Below, one piece after another: positions 10,591-23,290 of a stretch of 64,000 nucleotides of DNA. The translations under genes and the position numbers were made by a program. The notes beneath the pieces were generated by a model. The model was not told where the DNA came from. It saw nothing but the letters and a program-made list of their open reading frames with translations, and ran no database searches. Source of the DNA: Episyrphus balteatus (Eukaryota > Arthropoda > Insecta > Diptera > Syrphidae); contig NC_079136.1 of NCBI RefSeq assembly GCF_945859705.1, forward strand, positions 51,660,094 to 51,724,093, read 5' to 3'. The number at the start of each line of letters is the position of its first letter. The first letter of the stretch is position 1.

Positions 10591-13500
10591 AGTCAAATAA
10601 CAAAAAAAAAAAAAAATGTCATGCCCTAAATGTCGGCTCTTCCCCAATATCAATTTTTTTTTAAATTAAGAGCCAGCTTTTAAAATCTACAAGTAGACTA
10701 ACATAAAAGTGCTTTGAACTGCAAGAGCAAGTACGTGCGACCTCAGTCGTGCATTTTATTTGTATAACAAAACTTTTTTGTAGTTGGATCGTTGGTATAA
10801 AAAGTTCCTGTCATAGTGCCTTTGTATGGTCTCAAAACTTATTTGAAAAGATTAAATTATGGATAGTATTTTTCTGAATTCGATTTCAAAATTAGTTTCT
10901 AAATTAATTTTAATTTGTATGGCATTCAAATTTTGACATTGAATACCTTTTTGGTTCTTCTTTTATTCGAGGCTTTTATGATCTTGATGTCCGTTGGGAA
11001 TAAAAACTCCCCAAATAACTGCTTCAGACTTGGGATTCGTATATAAAGAATAGAAATAAATTTGCAAGACTGAATTTTTTCTTTAAATATTCTTCAAAGA
11101 ATGCATTTTTTTAAAAAAAACGAAAGCTAGCTAAGATTTTTTGTTTGATTTCAGTCCATACATCTTCAACATGTTAGTTAAATCGAAAAACCATTACGAC
11201 AAAAACTAATACACAAATAAAAACATAAATATCGTTTTCATAAATATTCAATAAGTTCCTAATCTAATAACCTAGATTTATAGTTGGTACCTTACCAGTA
11301 TACAAACTGTTGCTCTACTAATCAAATATTAAATATTTTTGTTGACCCCATTTCTCTCTCTCCACATGCTTCATGACGTCACCAATAAAGAAAACTTATC
11401 AAACATAATAAAAAATTTGATCCAAAAAAAAGAAAGAAAGAAAATATTATATAATCCCTTTTATCGATTTCAAATTCCCCCAAACTTTACTCTATACAAA
11501 ATTAGTTATAAAAAAAAAAAAAAATATAGAAAACCGACATAGTCTGTTGCAAACAAATTATACTTCCGTCTTTCTCAATGAAAGTCAAAAGCGTGTCGCC
11601 TCATAATCGTGCGACTTAACCTCATGCATTTCCGAAACTGAAGGTAGTGAAAAAAAAAATAAAATTACAATATCATCAAACCCCCCTCTCTCTCTCTCTC
11701 TAACTCCCATTAAGTTACATTTAATGACAACAAAAAAAAAATGTATAACAATTATAAATTTCTATGGAGACCCCGTCATCAATTAAAAACGAATTGAGCA
11801 CAAAACTTAATCGAATCGATATCACTTCTCGTTCGATGGCAATTTTTTTTTAAGTTCACACACAAAAGTTGTATTTGTGCAGTGTGTGAGTTTCCGTAAA
11901 GTTAAAATTTTTCTAACTTTCAATCGGTCCACGCCACACTCCATCAAACACATATGGCGGCGGCAGCGCTTTAGAGCTGTTAGACTGGTAAAGTTGAGAA
12001 TCACAAAAGCGCTTAATCGAATACCTACAAACGTATACCTACTTAACACAAAATATACAAAAAAAAAAAAAATAGATACTTTCTAGCACAACACCACAAA
12101 TAAAAGTGCCAAGTAGGTATCCATATCCATATCGAGTCACCTCCTAGCGCCCCCACGCGGCGATAGCTTACCACAAGCTTATTGCATAACCCCAAACTCT
12201 CCATTCACCCCAGCATGTGAATGTGATGTGAGATTGCAATGCACACACAAACTCTAAAACGAAACAGAGAGAGAGGGAGAGAGAATGAGAATAGAAGAGA
12301 GGGAGAGAGGGACGGAATTAGATGGGAAGCTTATAACCAGGCGCCATGCTTAGAGTTCACTTTAACTGGGAATTTTTGTATCTTTTTCGGTTTTTGTTTT
12401 GATTCCATTTGAATTTTCTCTTGTTTCTTCTCGTGTATCTTTCATAACAATTCACCATTCACCACATGGTAGAAAAAAAAACACACACACACACAAAAAA
12501 TGTGCAGAGGTAAAGTCTGTTCTGAAGTATAAGAAAGAGAGAGTGCAGAAATTGTGTGTAATTATGATTAATATGGCCAAAGCAAAGTTGGGGCTTATTT
12601 CGGTGCTTTGACAGGAGGTATCCAACAGCATGGACTTTAATCTCCAATCGGAGATTATGGTCGGTTTTGATTGATTGGATTAGGTACCTGGGATTTTGCG
12701 GAAAAAAGTTTGTGGTGAGATACTTTTTTTTTTTTGTATTTGCCCAAAAAAATCAATAAAACTCCTATAACAAGCTTATAGGATGATTTTTGGAGGTAAG
12801 AAAAGAAATGGTTTTGTTGCGTGACCGATCATTGACCAACGCCTCGTCTAACTAGGCTCTCGTTGTGTTGCCATTCTCCGGAGGCCATTCGACGACGATG
12901 GACTTTCTAAAATAACTTTTCAACAAACTATTTGTTTTCTTTCACCACCACCGTCGCCACCATTTTTTGTGTTGCAAAAGAAACAAACCGACAAACCACA
13001 CCGCACCAATAACGACAAAAACGACGTAATGCATCAACCAAACAGCCGGTGGTGTTCAGGGCAGTCCACTATAGCAGCAGGCCTGTTCCTCAAGCCACGC
13101 AACTCTCCTATGACCATTCACTTTTGTCGATATTTTTTTTATTCGATTTTTTTTTTTTTTTTTGAAAATCGAAGCGCATCGGTTAACACGAGGAAGTGAG
13201 ATTTATTTTTCAGCTCATTTCATCTTGAAGTTTAAAATTTTTGGAATTTTTGGTCATTTGGAAGTCATTTTTTTTTTGGAGTGGAGAGTTTGCCAGCCAG
13301 TTACATAAATATGGTCATTTTGGACCTTTCCATTAATCATCAAGGTCAAGTGAAATTTTTTGAAAATAATTAAAAATTAAAAAAGAAACAGTGCAAACTA
13401 CTTAGAAATCAGATTTTTAATCAAATTTTCTCTTTGTTGCATAAAATGTATGTTTAGAGGAGAAATACACACAAAATTTATAAAAGAGAGATTGGTTTCT

Positions 13501-14679
13501 TTTTGAAGAAGATACACAAAAAAAAAAGATACTCATCGTTTCACATTTAAATACGAAAAAAAAGTATAATTTCTTATATTGTTAGTGAGATTATTATCTG
13601 ATTTTCTAATTTTTTTTTTTTTTTGGGAGAGAAAGATTAATAAAAAAAAATGAAGTAGAAAGAAAGTATTACACATCTTCATAGTCAGCAATTTAGATAT
13701 CGTTCAAATTCAAATTGGTTTTTTGAGTTATAATCTGTAATTATTGTTTAGGGAGGAGAAAAGCTGCATCATGAAAAAGAAACGAGATAATTTTTTGTTT
13801 TAAAAACGAGATGTAGGTGTGAAATTATGAAAGAGTTAAACAATTTTTTTTAAGTAATTGGTGGTGATTTTCTTTGATCTGTTGAATGAATTGGAAAGGG
13901 AAAAAAGTGATGATTTTTGTATTTTTGAAAAAAAATTTACTATCACTTATTTTGAAAGTTATTGAATATTGATGAGAAATATGAATGGTTTCTTTTAGAG
14001 TTTAAACAAAAATTTCCTTCAAATGAAAATCAGACCAGTACAAAACAGTTTTATGTGAAACATTAGAACATTTTTACAAAATTGTATACATATTTTATAC
14101 AAATTCTAAGAAAAACTATCAAAACTATTCTTTTCTTAAAATAGGTATACCCAAAAATCACCCCTTGAATTTTCCCTATTTACGAAACACCCTGTATTTG
14201 TATGACGATAAAATATCGCCTCTTGAGATTGCATTTAAGTAGTTTACAAAAAAAAAAAAATTTGAATTGATGTAATTCAACGAAAAAAAAACCCTAAAAC
14301 TACTTTTTTGACTTCGAAATTCGAATACCTAAGCACACAAAATCGTTTAGAAAAGTTTGGTTTATTTAAGCTCTATTTTCGTTACATACAATAGGTAATA
14401 TCGAAGATAGCGACTTAAGTTAAATTAAGAATTTAGAAAAATCAGAATCATTTATCATTTCTCTATGATAAAAAAAAATTAGTATTACAAACTCGGTGGG
14501 TCACCCAAATAAATGCAATGGACCATAAATTCATTCAAATCGAATAGATTTTTCGTATTTTCTAAATCAAACCTTGGGCAAAATCTGCTACAAATCCATC
14601 TTGTTATGTAGCGGAGACACATTTAACCGTATAACATTGTTCGATCTAACTCTTTAATTACTTTATATAAAAATATCTC

Positions 14680-14812
14680 CCATATACCAAAATTTCGAAA
14701 TATTGAAATTTTCTCAAAAACAGCTCTAACGATTTCGATTAAGTTTTGTGTACGTAATGTCCTTAGTGATTCTTATAAAACAGCGTTTTTAGTTTTTTTC
14801 TCAAAAAAATCG
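14680..14812 (+). repeat. Dispersed repeat copy B (ctctaacgatttt family)
   Basis: Partner of the 10476-10590 block, same orientation, about 4.2 kb away. Confidence 0.6.
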
Positions 14813-14933
14813 TTTAATGGAAATTATGACACTGCCGTTTAAAAAAAAAAAGAATGTTTTTAATAATAAGTCAACTTTGAAACTTTGTATCAGCCAAACC
14901 CTTTGACCGTTTTTTTAAATTACTTTCAATTTA

Positions 14934-15233
14934 TTAACCCTCTGTCGGCACACGGGTGTGAATTTGGCAGGACAAAAATAAAAAAATTACGATTTTTCAA
15001 AAAAGTGGTCACAAAAAAGTCTCTTTATAAGGGTGAAAATATTTTTTTTTCGGAATTGTGAATATAATATTCGAATTCCTCGGAATATTCTACATCAATT
15101 TCATACTTGATTCTCTATAAAATATTGTGACCGAAAAAAGTTCTAGCGACATGAAAAAGTATAAACCAAATTCGCACTCGTGTGCCTATTGCCTATCACG
15201 TCACAAAAAAGTGGTGTGCCTACAGAATGTTAA
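14934..15233. mobile_element. TTAA-flanked MITE, piggyBac-like ends
   Basis: TTAA lies at 14934-14937 and 15230-15233. The ends inside, read inward including TTAA, are TTAACCCTCTGTCGGCACAC and TTAACATTCTGTAGGCACAC (17 of 20 identical). A further inverted pair, ggcacacgggtgtgaatttgg at 14947-14967 and its near reverse complement at 15166-15186, lies inside. A TTAA target is characteristic of the piggyBac superfamily. At about 300 bases and with no coding frame it is non-autonomous. Confidence 0.65.
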
Positions 15234-15398
15234 GATTCCAATCTTTCTTAATCCAGTAAATAATAAGTTTTGGATTTAAAACACACACCGAAAAAATATT
15301 TTTTTTTGTTCTCAAGTCAATATTTGTCTGCAATAATTACGTGTAAGGGCCTCAGATTAAGTAATAGTGACTCAGACTGCGAAACTTTAGCCTCTTAT

Positions 15399-15641
15399 AA
15401 TTGAGGTGTTCAGAATAATAATGGGTCAAATCCACTTCTCTATAGGTTGGAAGTTTTAAGGTTTTAAAAATTTAGGGTTTCGTTTCGTTTTATATCAAAA
15501 CGTATGAAAGAAAGAAATTCGGGAGGTATAGAGCTATTGATCTCCCTTAGTTCCTGAGAAAAAGCTTCTCAATGTTCAAAATAATGCACAAATTTCATAT
15601 ACAATTGAGGCATTATTATTATTATTCTGAACGCCTAAATT
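15399..15641. mobile_element. MITE with GTTCAGAATAATAAT ends, Tc1/mariner-like
   Basis: The left end (about 15399-15424) reads aattgaggtgttcagaataat and the right end (about 15613-15641) is its near reverse complement, with the shared core GTTCAGAATAATAAT. Ends of the type GTTC-AGAATAAT are common among Tc1/mariner relatives, so that assignment is an inference. No transposase frame is present. Confidence 0.55.
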
Positions 15642-15819
15642 CATAATACAACTTTTTTTTTTTTTTGTTTGATCATTTGTATTAGATATTTTCTTATTTT
15701 TAATTAATTAAAAAGCAATTGCAAGTAATTTTGAATGAATCCCACCCGTGACTTAACTTTCTATAAATTTTTTTAGTCATAAAATTTTTTTGATTGAAAC
15801 CAAAAGTTTATGCATTGTT

Positions 15820-15938
15820 ATTCAGGAGGAGTGTGCCAAAAAGCTAGAGAGTGTAGCTTTTTGGCACTTTTGGGAGTCTATAATCATTTTTATACAGAGT
15901 GATTCAGGAGTAATGTGCCAAAAAGCTAGAGCGTGTAG
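15820..15938. repeat. 37-base direct repeat with an internal hairpin
   Basis: A 37-base unit at 15820-15856 recurs at 15902-15938 with three changes. In the first copy GTGCCAAAAAGCT (15833-15845) and AGCTTTTTGGCAC (15855-15867) form a perfect 13-base-pair stem with a 9-base loop. It resembles one worn end of a mobile element plus a duplication. Confidence 0.65.
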
Positions 15939-18900
15939 ATTAGGTCGAGACAAGAAAAAAATCGTATAGGAGGGGGGGTCTATTCCCTTTTGTTTAGCGG
16001 GGAGGGGCAATTTAAAAAAAAATTGACTTATTTTGGAAAACAAATTATTAAAAATCAACGGTTGTACTTACAATAACGTGCTATACCTTTTTGTAAAGCC
16101 AAAACCCTAGTCTTTTACACACATTTTAAACAAATCCATTTTATGGCACAGTTTTTGAAAAATTAATTTTTAAAATCGAAATTAAAAAAAAAAAATTGGA
16201 AAACAAAATTTCAAAGTAATTTTTTTCAAAATTTCATGTAATTAAGTACCTACTAATTTAGTTTTTTTTTTTAAAATTCGATGCTCTTATTTATTTTGAA
16301 ACAAAAACAGAAAACCAGATTGAAAAATATCTTGTGATTTTCGAGAAAAAACCAAAACTACTTTTTTGTAAAAAAAAAACCTCTTTATTTTTTGATTTTA
16401 CATGGCTGGACTTGTTGATAAATTAATTTATGAAACATTAATCATTCGTCAACTATTTTTTAAACATTCAGACTTAAGTAAGGATACATTAAAGCGATAC
16501 CGTATTGGATTAACCCTGAATTGATCAACCTTTTTCATTGATAACACCTGAAAACTTACCTGACAATTTTTGTTTCTCTGTCTGGGGTGCTCGATTTTAA
16601 AAATTAATTTTTCAAAAACTATTCAGTGCAACTATTTGATCAAAAGAATATATCTGGATATTTAAAAAATAAATAAATCCCTTTACTGGAAATATCCAGA
16701 TTTAAAACAATCTTAATATTTTTTTTTTTTTTTTCAAGTACATATTTTAATATTTCCATGATTCTTTCGTCGAGACATCAAATTTCTATTAAAATTATAG
16801 AACTATTAAAAAATTTCAACCATTCGTTCATTCAACTTTTTCGAGGTCCTTGAGAATGATATTTTGTCTAAGGTCTAAAATGTTCGTCGACCTATACAAA
16901 AATGTTTATCAACACGCGCCACATGAATATATGTAATTATTATACAAAAAAAAAACAAAACGAAACAAACTAAATTAAACCTTGTATAAATATGTTTATG
17001 TGTATAGCTTTGAGCATTGCGGAAAGAATTTAATTTTTTTGTTTGTTTTTTTTTTTTTTTTATATTCATATTTTTATACACGTTCTTGTTTCTAATAACC
17101 TTCTTAATAATATTCTAGTGAATATACTACTGAACTCTCATGAACTCGCCCCCTCAAATAAAAAATAGTCAAATTTTAAGCTTCAACACTAAAAAAGGGT
17201 TTATCATAATAATAAAAAAAACAGTCATCAATCTTTATCTTATTCTTATTAATATACTTTTTTATCAGTTAAACCCTCTCCCCCCCCCCCCCACCTTTTA
17301 TTTTAATTTCAAATAAATCGATGATCTAACTCATCGTTTATCGATAAAACACAGTTTGTGTAGATATTTATTTATTAATAAAAAAAAGTGTGACTTCCTT
17401 GATAGTAAAATAAAATAATTCCAAGGTCTATTTTATACAACAACAAACAAACCACCTCCCCCCCCCAAACACACATAGTATAATTTTCATTATGTCAGCT
17501 TTGATTAATTCGTTGGCTCTCTCCGTTCCGTACATTGTGTCCCGCCATAGAGGTTCTAGTGACCTTCCAGTATTATTTGTTGTTGTTGCTGCTGCTATTC
17601 TCCTGCTCATTAGAACGAACAAATACAAACAGAACTCTCTATTTGTTCTCTCTAACCCTATTTTCTACCCCCTCACACAAACAGAACGAAGAAATAAACG
17701 ATAAATCTAGTAGGCTATAGGCTAGGCAGTTGAGAGATGGTTGAGTTGGTTTTTGGTGCTGGCTGGAATCTTTTGGTTCAGATTGAATTTAGCTGTCCAA
17801 AAAAAAAACCTATTTGACACTTGAAATAACCAATTTCAGATTTTTTGTGTCATCAACCACCACAGAGTGTGTCGTGTCGTCTCTGCGCTTTTAATCAAAC
17901 GGCATTACCACCACTCGCAATCTCTAGCCATTCATCTTTATCTAAGTTAAGCAGATGTCAAGCGTGGAAATGAGGTTTTATCACTGCGAGCGCAGTCTTT
18001 GCTTTCATTTCTGCTCTGTTTTTTGTTACACCAGAACCAAAAATTGTATCTATACACATAACCTCTGAAGGAGACTGCTGTGTATAAGTGAGAATCAGGT
18101 TTTAGGTTAGAAGTTCTCTCTTCGTTAGAATTTGTAAAGGCCCACAAGAGACTGTGTGTGAGAGTGTACCAGCGATTTCTATGGAGAAATAAATGGAGAG
18201 TTAGGGATTTCTCTCCTTTTTTTTTTGTGCTTGTTTTCGAGAGGGTGCTTGCTTCTGCTTTGTAACTTCAACATTTTCATGGGGGCACAAGTGTTTCCCT
18301 TCAAACTTATAAGAGTCACAACGGAGCAGGAGCACACGAGAAGAAGTAGAAGTAGAACCAGAACAGCACAGTCATGACAAAAGTTTAATTTCCTCCCATT
18401 TTCACTGTACAAAGGGTTCTTTTTTGGTTTCGTCTTCTTTTATTTTTGGTTAAGGACCACCGAAGGACCTACATAAATCACTTAAGGACCATTTTTATAC
18501 TTTTAGCTCGGGTTGGGTCTTGGGTTTTTTTTATTCTCTTCTTCTTTTTTTATTCCCCGAGTTCCGCAAATTTTCCATTCCTGTTGTATATTCGCATTCG
18601 TGCTTATGCTTTTGGTTGTGATTAAAAAGATGATGTGAATTATTTTCCGTTGTTGGGGTTTTTTTTTAAGGATATGGTAGTTTTTTAATGTTCTTCTAGG
18701 GATGCTGCTGTGCTGCTGGTTAGGAATGTATTTTTGGTGTTCTTTCAATTTATGTGATTTTTTTTTTTCTGTTTGGATTTTTATAGAGATATGAAAGAAG
18801 AAGGGATAAATTGACATGGGAACAAAAAAAAAAAAAAAGGGTAAAGAGGATGAGATGATGAGTGTAAACGAAATGGGAAGGACTTAATGTTGAGATGATG

Positions 18901-19605
18901 CGGGATGTACCTAGAAGATGGGTGTTTATTTATTTTTTTTTTTTTATTTGTAGAGATCCTTTTTTTTGCTGTTGTTTCTTTTTCTGTGTTTGTAAAAAAT
19001 TGAGGGTGGCATTCATCCTTTATGTTTAATGTCTCTTTGGTTGTGGATTATTATTATCTTTGTTATATTCCTCTCATAAAGAAAGAGACAATTAGGTTAA
19101 CCTGTGAATTGTATAGACACCTGCAGTGTTGTTTGCAAGGATTTATGTTTTTTTTGTTGTTGTTGTTATTATTTAGTTCTTTTATATTTTTGCGGATTAA
19201 TTTGACACTATTGTGACAGAAAACTAAGCAACAAACCAAAAACAACCTTCTATTTTAGCTACCAGATGGTTTCATATAACAAAAGGAATTTTTTTTTTCT
19301 AAGAATTCTAATTTACAGTTCTGGTGAAAGTGCTAAAGGGAGAGATAATTGTGTATTTAGCTAGGCAATACCCTTGAGTTGATCATAGTGTTTGTATCTA
19401 CTAGGGTCTGTAGGATTTAATAGTGATTTATTTTCGACTTTTTAATAATAAATTGCTTATTTCTGAGCTCCTGAAATATGAATGTAACTGAGTATAAGGT
19501 GTCATAAGTTTAATAACTATTTTTGCCGCCACCTTAGAAAGTACATTATTTTACCGTTGAATTTGTTTAAAATCCGTTTAATAAGAAAAGAAATAATTTA
19601 ATGGC
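15939..19605. other. Noncoding stretch with a GC-richer block
   Basis: No gene supported. There is a 12-base inverted pair at 16652-16663 and 16690-16701, a run of 13 C near 17280-17292, and a complex GC-richer block at about 17480-18400 that might be regulatory. The latter contains a near match (GACCACCGA, 18455-18463) to the Ci/Gli site. Apparent frames around 17492-17720 overlap each other on both strands and show no recognisable protein. Confidence 0.5.
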
Positions 19606-20800
19606 TGTGTGACTCGTGACATAAATACCTCATTTTTGTATGTTAAGACAATCTAAAAACTGCGAATGTTTTGTGTACAAAAGCAAAGTATTTAAATAAA
19701 AAAATTGAAATAAAATTGCACGAACATTCTCTACTTCAAAATCACTTTCTGTTTCTGTCCCACCCGTAACAGAAAAAAAAACTCTTCTATTTTTTAAAAG
19801 AATTCAGGTTGAAATATTTTTCATTGCACAATTTAATTCCATGGGTACCTACCTACATTTTAAAGGAAAACAGCAATTTACTGCACAAGTGTCCCACCCG
19901 TGACAATAGAATGTCCCATATTTTCTTCTGCTGTCTTTTTGTTGCAGAACCATAATGCGCCCTTAATTTTTTCTACGAGCGATGGGCCTCCGAAAATAAA
20001 ATGGTCCAAAAAATTCATGTTTTCGAATAATCGTAATGTTTTAGAAATAGAATAGGGTATTGTAGAGGATCTTAACCATGCACTTGAAAGGACAAAAAAG
20101 TGAAAAAAAAATGAACTATGAGAGCATTAGGGCACATTAAGCCTTACAAAAAATAAAAAAAAAAACGTAAATATTTATAAAAACGTCTAAAAATACAAAT
20201 TTTAATAAAGTATATAACACTTAGAATATTTTTTCCGACTTGACGTTGAATTTATTAATATACATAGTTGCAATTCTTTTTTTTTACGAAAAATAAATTG
20301 AATTAATTTTATAACGAATCTTCAACATGAAATATAAGAAATTATGCATCATTCCGGGAACGCCAGATTTAGAATGAATTTAAATTAAAATTAATTTAAT
20401 TAATCGTTATTTCATCTGTACAAAATCCTGAAAATTGTACTTGGAGTCTAATTTAATAGGTACCTGAAATGATTTAATTTGTTTTTTCATCGTTGCGGGT
20501 GTGACACATTTACAGTGTTATTATTCAATATTTATAAAAGTCAACAAAACACATGGTGTTCTGTTTAAGAACACGTACATTTAATGGCATGTGCATTCGT
20601 TATGTTAAATTTGTTTGAGTTGCGGGTGTGACGAAAAATCCTGAATTTTAAAATTGAACAAAATTTTAAATGTTAAATTATGTTGAATGTTTTCCAAATA
20701 TAGGTATTCTTACTAATCTAAATGTTGATCTTCACAATGAGAAACAAAACGATATGGAAAACAATAATGGGTGTGACAAGTCAAAGTTGGGTGCGACTAC
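19606..20800. repeat. Repeat array with TGTCCCACCCGTGAC words, two orientations
   Basis: Forward words occur at about 19606 (degenerate), 19756-19770 and 19890-19904, spaced about 134-150 bases. Reverse-orientation words (GCGGGTGTGACA type) occur at 20495, 20622 and 20769. The forward part is paralogous to 27703-27979, where three words lie about 130 bases apart. A lone word also occurs at 15739-15752. This looks like a mobile or satellite-derived family with arms of repeated words. Confidence 0.6.
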
Positions 20801-22728
20801 ATGATTAACCTGCACCAACAATGCTCATTTTTAAATGCATCGAATGCACTTAATAAGATTTAATTTTTGAAATCCTTCTGATTTAAAGATTTTTAACTTA
20901 TAGATACAGTAAAAGTGGTTAACAAGTAAGGAAACCTTTTTTTTTATAAAATATTTTGCTTACACATGCGCACTTTAACCCAGCCGTCTAATCTTAACTG
21001 AAATTTCAAATAAACCTTGGTTTAAAGCTAGACTAATCTTTCTACTTATGGTGCAACTAAAAAAACGAAACTATAAAATAATTTGTATGTGAAATAATTT
21101 TGATTACAAAATCTGCAATATGTTGAAATATTTCACTTATAAAAACTTTGGAGTCCATTATGCCCCTAGGGAAATTTTTTGAAAGCCTTTTAAGTTGTTA
21201 TCCACCTATTGTAAAGCAAAATAATAGAAAATAGGTATACAATATCCAAGTTTGAAATAATTATCATCTCCAGCTAGACAAGAAAAAAAAAACCCCAATT
21301 GACCCCAACTACCACCCATCACACACAACACAGCACTTAAGTTATTATGTAAAGTAATTTTCATTTTCACAAATAGAAACTCTCTCAATATATGTAGAAA
21401 CCCAGGTATATGTAGGTTTGGTTTGGTAGGGATCACCCATCGGAAATGGGGTTAACCTAAAAATATATACATGTCTCTACAAACATATCTAACTGCCTTT
21501 AATATATACAGTTTTTGTATCTATTCAAATATAAGTACGACATACCTATAACTTCATTACCTCGTTCCACATACATTTATCTATCTATCTACTGTCTATC
21601 TACACAACTCGTACCTACATAAATACAAATATTTAAATTGTGAAATTCCCTTCAATCTATCTTCTTCCGTTTTATCACACTCAAATTAACACCAAACAAT
21701 TAAAAATGAAAATTTCCCCCTTTTGACATATTATATACCTACAAAAAAAAAAAAACTAAAAAGAACAAAATGAAAATAAAAAAAAAAAAGTTAAATAGTA
21801 TAAACATTTTTGTATCTAGATACATTCACTTGAACTGAACAAAAAAAAAAAAACAAAAAAAAGAAAAAAAAAAAAGGGGAAAACTTTTTACACTTTCTTT
21901 GGAGAAATCATCCCAAATCTCTTGCTACTATAACTGCTCTCCCTGTGTCGATTTCGATTCGATGTCTTTTCCTGACACAACTGCTCCGGCTCTGGCTAGC
22001 TGTCCCATCACAAAACGACGACCATCCTAAACAGAGTGCGTCTCCTCTCCTAGGCGCTTTTAGCCATATAATAATATTTTCTCTGATGCCCCCAACTGAC
22101 TAATGTACTTGTTACAACAACAACAAAAATTTCAAACAAGAAGAAGAAGAAAAAAAAAACCCTCTCGCAATGAAACAAATTTCAACATCATCGTCGTCTC
22201 TAGTCGAATTGTCGACACATGCGATTTCTTTTTTTAATTTTTTTTTCTGTTTGCTACTTCTTTTCTATTATTTTACCTTGATATCATTAAGTACCCTCAA
22301 TACACGCGCATTAACTATTTTGTATCTATGTGTGTGATTTTTCAAAAAAGTATCTCACTCTCTTTTTTTTTTTTCTCAGACTCAAACCACTTTTATTATT
22401 ACGCTCTGCGAAATATCGGCGCATGTTTCACCAATACAAACAAACATACACAAATACACTGTGACTGACTAAACTAAACTCTTCAACCTTCCCTTGTAAA
22501 ATAATTGAAATAAAATGAGGCAAACTAAAAAAAAAAACAATTTTAGAGAGGTTATACCTACACTCTCAAAAAGATACTCACCAATACAATTCCATTTACA
22601 CATAAAAATAGAAATCCACACAAACACACAGATACTTTTTGTATCTGAATATTTCTTTGGGGCCGAGGCAAACTCAAAAAAAAAAAAAAAAATATTTCAA
22701 TTTCGAAAAATTCACAAACTGAAGTAAT
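20801..22728. other. Promoter-proximal upstream region
   Basis: No gene supported. The part from about 21470 to 22730 has many A/T runs, a GC-richer patch near 21900-22100, and many GATAC/GTATC words, which continue into the leader of the long rdx transcript. A near match to the Ci/Gli site (GATCACCCA) lies at 21431-21439. It is the likely proximal control region of the long-isoform promoter at 22731. Confidence 0.5.
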
Positions 22729-22762
22729 TCAGTTGTTAAGCAACGTTCGTTCAGCGCGGATC
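22729..22762 (+). promoter_or_regulatory. rdx: Core promoter, Inr plus DPE, of the long rdx transcript
   Basis: TCAGTT (22729-22734) matches the fly initiator TCAKTY with its A at 22731 as +1. GGATC at 22758-22762 occupies exactly +28 to +32 and satisfies the downstream promoter element RGWYV at all five positions; +24 (22754) is the favoured G. There is no TATA box about 30 bases upstream. The correct spacing of two elements and the position 560 bases ahead of the long-isoform start codon make this a good candidate; it rests on motif reading only. Confidence 0.6.
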
Positions 22763-23290
22763 GTTTTTTGTATTATTCTTCTCTCGATGAAAATTCATTT
22801 TTGACCCTCGAAACGGCGTGCAATCATATACAACTTCTATATACCCCAATAAGACCAACCAATCCAAACAAAAAAAAAAAAAAAAAAAAAGTATCTCACT
22901 CTATGAAAAAATGAGCAAAATCTCGCAATAGATACAATTTTTTTCCATTCTTCCACTAATGTCTGCCCTAAAAAATTGGATATAGATACAAATTTTTCTT
23001 TTTGATTTCTTTTTTTTTTCGATTTCCGGGTTTTTATCCGAACAAAAAGATACATAACTATCTCAAAGATACAAAAGTATCTATCAAGTGTTTTAAGTGA
23101 ATTTTTAAACCTATAAAAGAAAAATTTCAAATATGCAAGTGGATACAAGTGCCTTGAATTGTTAAAGATACAAAAAAAAAAAATATCTAAAAGATAGTTT
23201 TTTTTTTTTTTACTATTTCTTCATCCAAATAAATAAATAAAAAAAATTTGTGGGTGAATAAAAAGAGCAAAAATAAGTAAAAAAATTGAA
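22731..23290 (+). other. rdx: Predicted 5' leader of the long rdx mRNA
   Basis: This is the stretch between the predicted transcription start and the first start codon. It is AT-rich, with A runs at 22870-22890 and T runs near 23199-23210. It contains nine GATAC or GTATC words. An in-frame TGA at 23255-23257 closes the frame just upstream of the chosen ATG, so the coding region cannot extend into the leader if the leader is unspliced. Confidence 0.5.

Larger units (their letters stand above)
10316..14933. other. Noncoding stretch with GA/CT tracts and complex blocks
   Basis: No gene supported. It contains a CT run (11686-11700), an imperfect GA tract (12266-12312) that could bind GAGA factor, an AC run near 12480-12495, and two GC-richer blocks (about 11560-12360 and 12820-13100) that look more constrained than their surroundings and may be regulatory. 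A block at 10476-10590 recurs at 14680-14812. Open frames here are short and poly-Lys or poly-Phe. Confidence 0.5.

Noticed and set aside
14185..14203. gaaacaccctgtatttg, a phrase often seen at ends of arthropod mobile elements
   Set aside because: No matching partner end or target duplication could be found nearby.
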